Source of the DNA: an uncultured Bacillota bacterium | GTDB taxonomy: Bacteria > Bacillota > Clostridia > Peptostreptococcales > Anaerovoracaceae | DNA: 5,498 nucleotides | Assembly (NCBI GenBank): GCA_946629205.1 | Contig: CAMOXP010000101.1 | Location: 1 to 5,498, forward strand | Reading direction: 5' to 3' | In this document: positions 1 to 5,498 of the stretch, in pieces | How the letters are laid out: each line of letters starts with the position of its first letter | Position numbering within the stretch: position 1 is the first letter of the stretch | Position numbers and translations under genes: made by a program | Notes under the pieces: generated by a model | The model's database searches: none | What the model saw: the letters and a program-made list of their open reading frames with translations, nothing else | Told to the model about the DNA's origin: nothing

Positions 1-966
1 CAGATCATCAAGGACGTGAGCAAGGGTCCGGTGTTCCGGAAGGGACACGTTATCCGCGAGGAGGATATTCCGGTGCTGCTCAGCGTGGGCAAGGATCATA
101 TCTACGTTTGGGAAAACGATGAGACGATGATGCACGAAAACGACGCGGCGGAGGTGCTCTGCGAAATCTGCAAGGGCGAGAACATCAGCCGCGGCGAAGT
201 GAAGGAAGGCAAGATCGAACTGCGCGCGGAGTGCGACGGACTGTTCAAAATCGACGAAGAAAAGCTGGACATGGTCAACGGATTCGGACAGATGATGATC
301 GCCGCGCGGCATGGGAACTTCCCGGTGCACAAAGGCGACAAGCTGGCCGGTACAAGGATCATCCCGCTCGTCATAGAGAAAGAAAAAATGGAAGCGGTCA
401 AAGCAAAGGCAGGCGATACGCCGATCCTCAATGTCGTTCCGTTCCGGCCGAGAAAGGTCGGCATCGTCACGACCGGTAACGAAGTGTTCCTCGGACGGAT
501 CAAAGACACCTTCACGCCTGTCGTGATCAACAAGCTGGACGAGTTCGGCGCGGAGGTCGTTGGGCACAAGTACAGCGACGACGCAAACGAACATATCGAA
601 GAGGCCATCCGGGAGATGATCGAAGCCGGAGCTGACATGGTCGTCTGCACGGGCGGAATGAGCGTCGATCCGGACGACAAAACACCGCTGGCCATCCGCA
701 ATGTTTGCGGCAGTGTCGTGACATACGGCGCGCCGGTCCTTCCGGGTGCGATGTTTTTGCTTGCATATTACGGGGAGAAGAAGATTCCGATAATGGGTCT
801 TCCGGGATGCGTTATGTATGCGAAGCGCACGATCTTTGATCTGGTGCTGCCGCGGATCATAGCCGGAGAGATCCTTGAGAAGAAAGATTTTGACAGACTG
901 GGGCAGGGCGGACTTTGCCTCGATTGTGACGTGTGCACATTCCCGAACTGCGGATTCGGTAAATAA
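1..966 (+). CDS. MoeA-like molybdopterin-binding protein, 5' partial
   Basis: This looks like a member of the MoeA/MogA (MoCF_biosynth) family, expected to bind molybdopterin in the cytoplasm during cofactor assembly. The frame is open from base 1 and 321 codons are visible. A GTG at 16 could start translation, but the in-frame codons before it read QIIKD and continue a typical N-terminal region, so I infer the true start lies upstream of the window. Numbering from the first visible codon, TTGNEV is at 157-162, CTGGMSVDPDD at 216-226 and GLPGC at 266-270; these match the TGDE, TGG-SVG-D and GLPGNP regions of MoeA-type domains. The C-terminus carries four cysteines at 306, 309, 312 and 317 (CX2CX2CX4C), just before FGK and the stop. 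That tail is absent from E. coli MoeA and could hold a metal or Fe-S cluster, which is inference. The stop lies one base before the moaA start. Family is confident; exact activity (Mo insertion or another role) is not. Confidence 0.85.
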   Translation, partial: QIIKDVSKGPVFRKGHVIREEDIPVLLSVGKDHIYVWENDETMMHENDAAEVLCEICKGENISRGEVKEGKIELRAECDGLFKIDEEKLDMVNGFGQMMIAARHGNFPVHKGDKLAGTRIIPLVIEKEKMEAVKAKAGDTPILNVVPFRPRKVGIVTTGNEVFLGRIKDTFTPVVINKLDEFGAEVVGHKYSDDANEHIEEAIREMIEAGADMVVCTGGMSVDPDDKTPLAIRNVCGSVVTYGAPVLPGAMFLLAYYGEKKIPIMGLPGCVMYAKRTIFDLVLPRIIAGEILEKKDFDRLGQGGLCLDCDVCTFPNCGFGK

Positions 967-967
967 T

Positions 968-1951
968 ATGAGAGACAGCTACGGAAGAGATATCAACTAC
1001 ATGCGCATTTCGATCACGGACAGATGCGACCTCAGGTGCCGGTACTGCATGCCGGCGGAGGGCATCGAGAAGGTTTCGATGAGCCGCATCCTGACGTACG
1101 AGGAGATCCTGCGCATCTGCGAAGCGGCAGCCGGGCTCGGCATCAGCCGGTTCAAGATCACCGGAGGTGAGCCCCTCGTACGCAAAGGCTGCACAAGCCT
1201 CGTGCAGGAGCTAAAGAAGCTACGCGGCGTGGAACAGGTCACACTGACGACCAATGGACAGCTTCTCAGCGGAGCGATCGGAGCACTGGCAGAAGCAGGC
1301 GTCGACGGACTGAACATCAGCCTCGACTCCCTCAACGCAGACCGCTACAGATACATCACCGGCGGCGGCGACGTCAGCAAAACCCTTCAGGCCATCGATG
1401 AAAGCATCGCAGCCGGAATCAGAACGAAAATCAACTGCCTGCTGCAAAAGCAGTTCAACGAGGATGAGATCACGGATTTCGCGGAGCTTGCTTTTAACAA
1501 AGGCATCGACGTGAGGTTCATTGAGATCATGCCGGTGGGATTCGGGAAACCGGAAACCGGGATCGCAAACGATGAAGTGCTGGCAACCCTTCGCAAGACA
1601 TATCCGGATCTCATAAAGGATGAATCCGTTCACGGAAACGGCCCGGCAGTGTATTACAGGCTGCCGGATAAGGACGGTGCGATCGGGCTGATCAGCGCCA
1701 TGCATCATAGCTTTTGCGAGAACTGCAACCGCATCCGGCTCACTTCGCAGGGACTGATCAAACCATGCCTCTGCTATGAAGACGGTGTGGATCTGCGGCC
1801 GGCGCTGGAAGCAGGAGTATTGGATCCGGAGGCGCATGATGCAGCGTTGCGTGCGGCGCTCGAAGAAGCCATCAAGAGAAAACCACTTGGACACACATTC
1901 CATAACAGAGCAAGTGTTGAGACGAAAGCGATGTCTCAGATCGGAGGATAA
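968..1951 (+). CDS. moaA: MoaA, GTP 3',8-cyclase (radical SAM)
   Basis: MoaA, with MoaC, converts GTP to cyclic pyranopterin monophosphate, the first step of molybdenum cofactor synthesis. The 327-residue product is normal for the family. The radical SAM motif CX3CX2C is at Cys20, Cys24 and Cys27, within TDRCDLRCRYCMP. TGGEPL is at 65-70 and LNISLDSL at 115-122. The second, C-terminal [4Fe-4S] site is at Cys250, Cys253 and Cys267 (CX2CX13C), in FCENCNRIRLT and KPCL. The protein ends in the Gly-Gly pair (SQIGG) that MoaA needs for activity. The ATG at 968 gives the standard N-terminus (RDSYGRDINYMRISITDRC); an in-frame TTG at 875 would add 31 unconserved residues inside the upstream gene. There is only one base between the preceding stop and this ATG and no strong Shine-Dalgarno sequence, so translation is probably coupled. 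MoaC is not in the window. Confidence 0.97.
   Translation: MRDSYGRDINYMRISITDRCDLRCRYCMPAEGIEKVSMSRILTYEEILRICEAAAGLGISRFKITGGEPLVRKGCTSLVQELKKLRGVEQVTLTTNGQLLSGAIGALAEAGVDGLNISLDSLNADRYRYITGGGDVSKTLQAIDESIAAGIRTKINCLLQKQFNEDEITDFAELAFNKGIDVRFIEIMPVGFGKPETGIANDEVLATLRKTYPDLIKDESVHGNGPAVYYRLPDKDGAIGLISAMHHSFCENCNRIRLTSQGLIKPCLCYEDGVDLRPALEAGVLDPEAHDAALRAALEEAIKRKPLGHTFHNRASVETKAMSQIGG
1943..1947 (+). promoter_or_regulatory. Ribosome binding site fixing a TTG start
   Basis: GGAGG lies nine bases before the TTG at 1957 and overlaps the last Gly codon of moaA. The next in-frame ATG (2026) would remove the first strand of the MOSC domain. This site therefore supports TTG as the real start of the MOSC-MogA gene. 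Confidence 0.8.
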
Positions 1952-1956
1952 ATCAA

Positions 1957-2892
1957 TTGGGAAAACTGATTGCGATTTGCACAAGTGAGAAAAAAGGGAC
2001 CCAGAAGGAACCGGTAGAAACGGCAATGCTGAAGGAAGACCACGGCCTCGTGGGAGACGCCCATGCAGGGAACTGGCACCGGCAGGTGAGCCTTTTGGGA
2101 CTGGAAAAGATAGAAGCGTTTCGGGAGAAAGGAGCGGATGTTGACTTCGGCGCTTTTGGTGAGAATCTGATCATCGAGGGATTCGATTTCAGAAACCTCC
2201 CGGTCGGGACGCGCTTTGCCATTGGCGACGCGCTTCTCGAGATGACACAGATCGGCAAGGAATGCCACAGCCACTGCGCCATCTTCCACATGGTCGGCGA
2301 CTGCATCATGCCGCGGGAAGGCGTCTTCGCCAAGGTGCTCCGCGGCGGGCAGATCAAAGTGGGAGACGAAGTCACCGAGATCACGCCGGAACCGGACCGG
2401 CCCTTTACAGCCGCCTGGATCACATTGTCCGATAAGGGATCCCAGGGACTTCGGGAAGACGAAAGCGGCCCGCTCATCGGAAAGATTCTGACAGAAAACG
2501 GCTACGATGTTGTTGAAACAATTCTCATTCCTGACGATGAAGATATACTGAAAAAAGAGCTCACAAGACTCGCTGATCAGCGGCAGGTGAATCTGGTCAT
2601 GACCACCGGCGGAACAGGTTTCGCGCCGCGTGACATCACACCGGAAGCGACAGCGGCAGTCTGTGAGCGCATGACGCCGGGGATATCGGAGGCGATTCGC
2701 GCTTACTCGATGACAAAGACGCCCCGTGCGATGCTCTCAAGAGCCGTTTCCGGGATCCGTGGAAAGACGCTGATCATCAATCTTCCGGGAAGTCCGAAGG
2801 CGGTCAGAGAGAGCATGGAATTTATCATGTCTTCATTGAAGCACGGGCTGGAAATCTTGAACGAAAGGACTTCCGACTGTGCGAGAAAGTAA
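1957..2892 (+). CDS. MOSC domain fused to MogA-type molybdopterin adenylyltransferase
   Basis: This 311-residue protein joins two molybdenum cofactor domains. Residues about 1-145 form a small MOSC domain: HGLVGDAHAG at 29-38, GAFGENL at 65-71, and Cys103 and Cys107 in IGKECHSHC, with Cys116 further on; a Cys in this part of MOSC proteins is thought to carry sulfur or contact the cofactor. Residues about 150-300 form a MogA domain: TLSDKGSQG at 156-164, DESGPL at 168-173, TTGGTG at 216-221, RDITPEA at 225-231 and LPGSPKAVRES at 276-286. MogA activates molybdopterin by adenylation with ATP before molybdate insertion. The start is TTG, supported by a GGAGG nine bases upstream. The gene follows moaA by five bases and precedes modA by 12. 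The domains could work in sequence on the same bound pterin; that is inference. Domain calls are firm, while the MOSC substrate is unknown. Confidence 0.92.
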   Translation: MGKLIAICTSEKKGTQKEPVETAMLKEDHGLVGDAHAGNWHRQVSLLGLEKIEAFREKGADVDFGAFGENLIIEGFDFRNLPVGTRFAIGDALLEMTQIGKECHSHCAIFHMVGDCIMPREGVFAKVLRGGQIKVGDEVTEITPEPDRPFTAAWITLSDKGSQGLREDESGPLIGKILTENGYDVVETILIPDDEDILKKELTRLADQRQVNLVMTTGGTGFAPRDITPEATAAVCERMTPGISEAIRAYSMTKTPRAMLSRAVSGIRGKTLIINLPGSPKAVRESMEFIMSSLKHGLEILNERTSDCARK

Positions 2893-2893
2893 C

Positions 2894-2900
2894 AGGAGGG
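2894..2900 (+). promoter_or_regulatory. Strong modA ribosome binding site
   Basis: AGGAGGG ends four bases before the modA ATG at 2905. It is the strongest Shine-Dalgarno match in the window, in keeping with high production of the binding protein. I see no promoter in the 12-base gap, so modA appears to be transcribed from upstream or from a promoter hidden in the preceding coding sequence. Confidence 0.8.
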
Positions 2901-2904
2901 AGAA

Positions 2905-3765
2905 ATGAAGAAGACGTTACTGGTATTACTGACATGTCTGGCGATGGTGTTCGCGTTCACGGCTTGTGGCGGAAGCGAAAACAGCGAAAGCGGAGATGCA
3001 CCGGCAGACGAAGGCACAGAAGTTATTGTATTCGCGGCGGCTAGCATGCAGTCCTCGCTGGAGGAACTGGAAGCCAGCTTCGAGGAAGCAAACCCCGGCG
3101 TTGACGTCGTGCTCAACTGCGACAGCTCCGGCACACTGCAGGAGCAGATCATGGAAGGCGCGCCCTGCGATATTTTCTTCAGCGCAGCCCAGAAGAACAT
3201 GGATGAGCTGGAAGCAGAGGGCCTGGTTGTGGAAGGCACCCGTTCCAACGTGCTGAACAACCAGCTGGTCGTCATCACACAGCCGGACAGCGAGACGAAG
3301 GTCACAGGACTTGAAAATCTGGGCGACGCAGCGAGCATCGCACTGGCGGACGGAAGCGTTCCGGTAGGCAAGTACACCCGCAGAGCGCTGATCAATCTGG
3401 GCGTACTGGAAGAAGTCGAAGACCCGGCAACGATCACGACCCAGCAGGTCTCCGATGCCCTTGGCGGTGTTGAGATCAGCGAGCAGGGCAACGTCAGCAA
3501 AGTGCTGGCAGCCGTGGAAGAGGCGTCCTCTGAAGTCGGCACGGTTTATCTGTCTGACACATACGGACAGGAAAACAAAGTGAAGATCCTGCAGACAGTT
3601 TCCTACGACGTCGCAGGAGACATCATCTATCCGATCGCGCAGATCGTGAACAAGGATGCGGGCGATGCCGAAACAGAAGCTGCAGCAAACGTTCTCGCGT
3701 ATCTGACCGATGACAACGCGAAGTCTATTTACAAGACCCACCTCTTCGACATCGATGTGGAATAA
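2905..3765 (+). CDS. modA: ModA, molybdate-binding lipoprotein of ABC importer
   Basis: This is the substrate-binding component of the molybdate importer, held on the outer face of the membrane. The 286-residue precursor starts with a lipoprotein signal (MKK, then a hydrophobic stretch to residue 20) and a lipobox FTAC with Cys21 as the likely lipidated residue; Phe at -3 is less usual than Leu. An acidic, Ser/Gly-rich linker covers about 22-39. The binding-protein fold follows, with oxyanion-site landmarks of ModA: AAASM at 44-48, SSGTL at 74-78, PCDIFFSA at 87-94, ADGSVPVGKY at 148-157 and VGTVYLSD at 211-218, whose Tyr215 corresponds to a ligand-contacting tyrosine in E. coli ModA. Tungstate is also possible, since ModA and tungstate-binding proteins are hard to tell apart by eye. 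The molybdopterin genes upstream support molybdate. A likely terminator follows the stop. Confidence 0.95.
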   Translation: MKKTLLVLLTCLAMVFAFTACGGSENSESGDAPADEGTEVIVFAAASMQSSLEELEASFEEANPGVDVVLNCDSSGTLQEQIMEGAPCDIFFSAAQKNMDELEAEGLVVEGTRSNVLNNQLVVITQPDSETKVTGLENLGDAASIALADGSVPVGKYTRRALINLGVLEEVEDPATITTQQVSDALGGVEISEQGNVSKVLAAVEEASSEVGTVYLSDTYGQENKVKILQTVSYDVAGDIIYPIAQIVNKDAGDAETEAAANVLAYLTDDNAKSIYKTHLFDIDVE

Positions 3766-3794
3766 GCAAAAGCAATCAAACCTTTAGGGGACGC

Positions 3795-3834
3795 GATCCC
3801 GGTCGGGAATACGCCGGCCGGGATCCTGTTTTTT
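3795..3834 (+). terminator. Intrinsic terminator-like hairpin between modA and modB
   Basis: The arms 3795-3806 (GATCCCGGTCGG) and 3814-3825 (CCGGCCGGGATC) pair over 12 bp with one G-U pair and a seven-base loop. Allowing one C-C mismatch, pairing extends outward to 3791 and 3829, directly against a T run at 3829-3834. This is the form of a rho-independent terminator. It sits inside the modABC operon, so it probably stops only part of the transcription and lowers modB and modC relative to modA. Its T run ends two bases before the modB ribosome binding site. Confidence 0.8.
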
Positions 3835-3836
3835 AG

Positions 3837-3842
3837 AAAGGA
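3837..3842 (+). promoter_or_regulatory. modB ribosome binding site next to the hairpin
   Basis: AAAGGA lies seven bases before the modB ATG at 3850. It is weaker than the modA site and begins two bases after the terminator T run, so the hairpin and ribosome loading could influence each other. Confidence 0.6.
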
Positions 3843-3849
3843 TACTGCA

Positions 3850-4542
3850 ATGGAATTTTTCGAAAGTCTGGACTGGAGTCCGCTGATCATCTCGCTGAAA
3901 ACAGGCGTCGTGGCAACGATCGTTTCGTTTTTTCTGGGCCTGTTTGCGGCCCGCAAGGTGATCCGGCTTCCCTATACGGCAAAGGCAGTCGTGGACGGCA
4001 TCCTGACGCTGCCGATGGTGCTGCCGCCTACCGTGGCAGGTTTCATCCTGCTGCTCATCTTTTCGCGGCGGCGGCCGGTGGGAATCTTTCTGGATCAGCA
4101 GCTGGACATTCAGGTCGTGCACACCTGGCTGGGATGCATCCTCGCTGCGACCGTCATTGCATTTCCGCTCATGTACAGAAACGCGCGGGCGGCTTTTGAG
4201 CAGATCGATTCCAATTTGGTTTACGCCGGCAGGACGCTGGGGATGTCCGAGATGAACATCTTCTGGCGGATCGTGGTTCCGACAGCGGGACCCGGTATCG
4301 CGTCCGGAACGATCCTGACTTTCGCCAGAGCCATGGGAGAGTATGGCGCCACGTCCATGCTGGCCGGCAACATTCCGGGGAAGACAGGCACGATCTCCCA
4401 GCGGATCGCCATGGTCATACAGGACGGCGACTATGTGACGGCGGGATTCTGGGTCATTGTCGTACTGCTCATTGCTTTTGTGATCATCTTTTTGGTAAAC
4501 TTGATTACAGGAAGCAGAATGAAGAATGTGAAGCGCTGGTAG
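3850..4542 (+). CDS. modB: ModB, molybdate ABC transporter permease
   Basis: This is the membrane-spanning subunit of the molybdate importer, working as a dimer with ModA outside and ModC inside. The 230-residue length is typical. About five hydrophobic spans are visible: roughly 11-34, 47-71, 91-108, 148-165 and 197-219. LPPTVAGF at 58-65 matches the ModB family signature near the second span. The cytoplasmic EAA coupling loop is at about 117-150, with YAGRTLGMSEMNIFWRIVVP, followed by AGPGIASG. FARAMGEYGATSMLAGNIPG at 158-177 is also characteristic of molybdate and sulfate permeases. The ATG has a moderate ribosome binding site. The gene follows the intercistronic hairpin and ends 13 bases before modC. 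Confidence 0.95.
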   Translation: MEFFESLDWSPLIISLKTGVVATIVSFFLGLFAARKVIRLPYTAKAVVDGILTLPMVLPPTVAGFILLLIFSRRRPVGIFLDQQLDIQVVHTWLGCILAATVIAFPLMYRNARAAFEQIDSNLVYAGRTLGMSEMNIFWRIVVPTAGPGIASGTILTFARAMGEYGATSMLAGNIPGKTGTISQRIAMVIQDGDYVTAGFWVIVVLLIAFVIIFLVNLITGSRMKNVKRW

Positions 4543-4544
4543 TG

Positions 4545-4558
4545 CATGAGTGCTCATG
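4545..4558 (+). repeat. Small inverted repeat over the modC start
   Basis: CATGAG at 4545-4550 and CTCATG at 4553-4558 are perfect reverse complements two bases apart, and the right arm contains the modC ATG. A hairpin of five pairs with a four-base loop is possible. CATGAGT also occurs as a direct repeat at 4545 and 4555. It is short enough to be chance. Confidence 0.4.
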
Positions 4559-5498
4559 AGTATAACAGTAGACATCAGAAAAAAGCTGGGAGACTTCTCC
4601 CTTGCAATATCCTTTGAAACAGACGCCAAACGGATCGGGATTTTGGGACCTTCCGGATGCGGCAAAAGCATGACGCTCAAAAGCATCGCAGGAATTGAAC
4701 GTCCCGATGCGGGACACATCAGCATCGACGGACGGGTGCTGTTCGACAGCAAACAGAAGATCAATCTCAAGCCGCAGAAGCGGCGGGTCGGATACATGTT
4801 CCAGAACTACGCGCTCTTTCCGACGATGACGGTCACGCAGAACATCGCTGCCGGACAGGGCATCAGCGCGGACCGGGTACGGGAGATGATCGAACGGTTT
4901 CACCTGAAGGGGCTGGAAGGGCATTATCCGTCGGAGCTTTCAGGCGGGCAGCAGCAGCGCGTTGCGCTGGCAAGGATCATGGCCTACCGGCCGGACCTGA
5001 TTTTGCTCGACGAACCTTTTTCGGCGCTGGACGATAATCTGAAGGAGCGGCTGCAGCATGAGATGATCGCCATGCTGTCGGACTACGAGGGGCAAATCAT
5101 CCTCGTCTCCCACAGCAGAGATGAGATATACCGGTTCAGCGAGGAACTGCTGACCATGCAGGACGGGCACGTGCTCGCCGGAGGAAAAACGGCGGAGCTG
5201 TTTGATGATCCGGGCACCGTCAGCGTGGCGCGGATGACAGGCTGTAAGAATTTTTCGGATGCGGAGCGGCTGGACGAACACAGGATCCGGCTCACTGACT
5301 GGGGAATCACGCTGGAACTTTCGCGGGAGATCCCAGAGGGAATCAACGCCGTGGGATACCGGGCGCACGCCTTTGAACCGGTGTGGGGCGAGCGGCAGAA
5401 CAACTGCATCGCCTTCCGCCTTTCGGGCGTGGATGAGCTTCCCTTCGAACGCAGATACTATCTGCTCCCGGAGAAGGAGACCGCACCTGGTGATGCGA
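4556..5498 (+). CDS. modC: ModC, molybdate ABC transporter ATPase, 3' partial
   Basis: This is the ATPase subunit that drives molybdate import through ModB. The frame stays open from the ATG at 4556 to the window end (314 codons plus one base), so the C-terminus is cut off; related proteins are about 350 residues. All nucleotide-binding motifs are intact: Walker A GPSGCGKS at 31-38, Q-loop Gln83 in MFQNYALFP, signature LSGGQQQR at 128-135, Walker B LILLDEP at 148-154, D-loop SALDD at 156-160 and switch His186. After about residue 228 comes a tail starting TGCKNFSDAERL, with YRAHAF at 268-273. It does not resemble the Mop/TOBE oxyanion-binding tail of E. coli ModC. The start is chosen because the frame begins with the family-like MSITVDIRKKLGDFSL. 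No clear Shine-Dalgarno precedes it, and it lies 13 bases after modB, so translation is probably coupled. Confidence 0.93.
   Translation, partial: MSITVDIRKKLGDFSLAISFETDAKRIGILGPSGCGKSMTLKSIAGIERPDAGHISIDGRVLFDSKQKINLKPQKRRVGYMFQNYALFPTMTVTQNIAAGQGISADRVREMIERFHLKGLEGHYPSELSGGQQQRVALARIMAYRPDLILLDEPFSALDDNLKERLQHEMIAMLSDYEGQIILVSHSRDEIYRFSEELLTMQDGHVLAGGKTAELFDDPGTVSVARMTGCKNFSDAERLDEHRIRLTDWGITLELSREIPEGINAVGYRAHAFEPVWGERQNNCIAFRLSGVDELPFERRYYLLPEKETAPGDA

Noticed and set aside
16..18. GTG at 16 as the real start of the first gene
   Set aside because: The frame is open back to base 1 with plausible coding residues, and no Shine-Dalgarno sequence is seen in the few upstream bases, so a start before the window is more likely.
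875..967. Possible 31-residue N-terminal extension of MoaA from a TTG at 875
   Set aside because: It would overlap the end of the MoeA-like gene, where the conserved Cys tail is encoded in another frame, and the ATG at 968 already gives the normal MoaA N-terminus.
1220..2026. Minus-strand open frame of 268 codons opposite moaA
   Set aside because: It overlaps the conserved MoaA coding sequence throughout and shows no recognisable domain.
2703..3741. Two long minus-strand open frames (about 270-280 codons each) opposite modA
   Set aside because: Both are low-complexity (Ser-rich or Cys/Arg-rich) and mirror the strong codon bias of modA; no motif or ribosome site supports them.
3766..3849. 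A promoter, ModE-type operator or riboswitch in the modA-modB gap
   Set aside because: I see no -35/-10 pair or TATATA-type inverted repeat, and the gap is too short for a Moco riboswitch; the terminator hairpin explains the structure present.
3784..4797. Long open frame of 337 codons on the minus strand across modB and the start of modC
   Set aside because: It lies opposite two well-recognised genes, its translation is rich in Arg, His, Pro and Asp with no membrane or domain pattern, and it spans the terminator hairpin. It is a by-product of codon bias.

Overview
The window is one continuous + strand gene block for molybdenum use. In order it carries a MoeA-like molybdopterin-binding protein (5' end outside the window), moaA, a MOSC-MogA two-domain protein, and the molybdate ABC transporter genes modA, modB and modC (3' end outside the window). 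All six reading frames point the same way. Apart from an 84-base gap between modA and modB, the genes are separated by 1 to 13 bases, so they look like one operon that is cut at both ends by the window.

The organism is most likely an anaerobic member of the Clostridia (Firmicutes) with moderately high GC. This rests on the lipoprotein form of ModA with a short Gram-positive type signal, strong AGGAGG-type ribosome binding sites, use of a TTG start, and protein features I associate from memory with clostridial molybdenum loci: the Cys-rich tail on the MoeA-like protein, the MOSC-MogA fusion and the non-Mop tail of ModC. I cannot name the genus from the sequence.

Bases 1-966 encode the MoeA-like protein. 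Bases 968-1951 encode MoaA, the radical SAM enzyme for the first step of molybdopterin synthesis. Bases 1957-2892 encode the MOSC-MogA fusion; MogA activates molybdopterin by adenylation before metal insertion, and MOSC domains handle sulfur or bind the cofactor. Bases 2905-3765 encode the molybdate-binding lipoprotein. A strong hairpin followed by a T tract then fills much of the modA-modB gap. Bases 3850-4542 encode the permease and bases 4556-5498 the ATPase.

Together the genes bring in molybdate (ModABC), build the pterin precursor (MoaA) and prepare or insert the metal (MogA domain and probably the MoeA-like protein). MoaC, MoaD, MoaE and any cofactor-using enzyme are not in the window. 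The clearest unexpected feature is the intrinsic terminator inside the mod operon, which probably lets modA be expressed above modB and modC. I found no RNA genes, CRISPR arrays, insertion sequences or other mobile elements, and nothing that amounts to a wholly new system.
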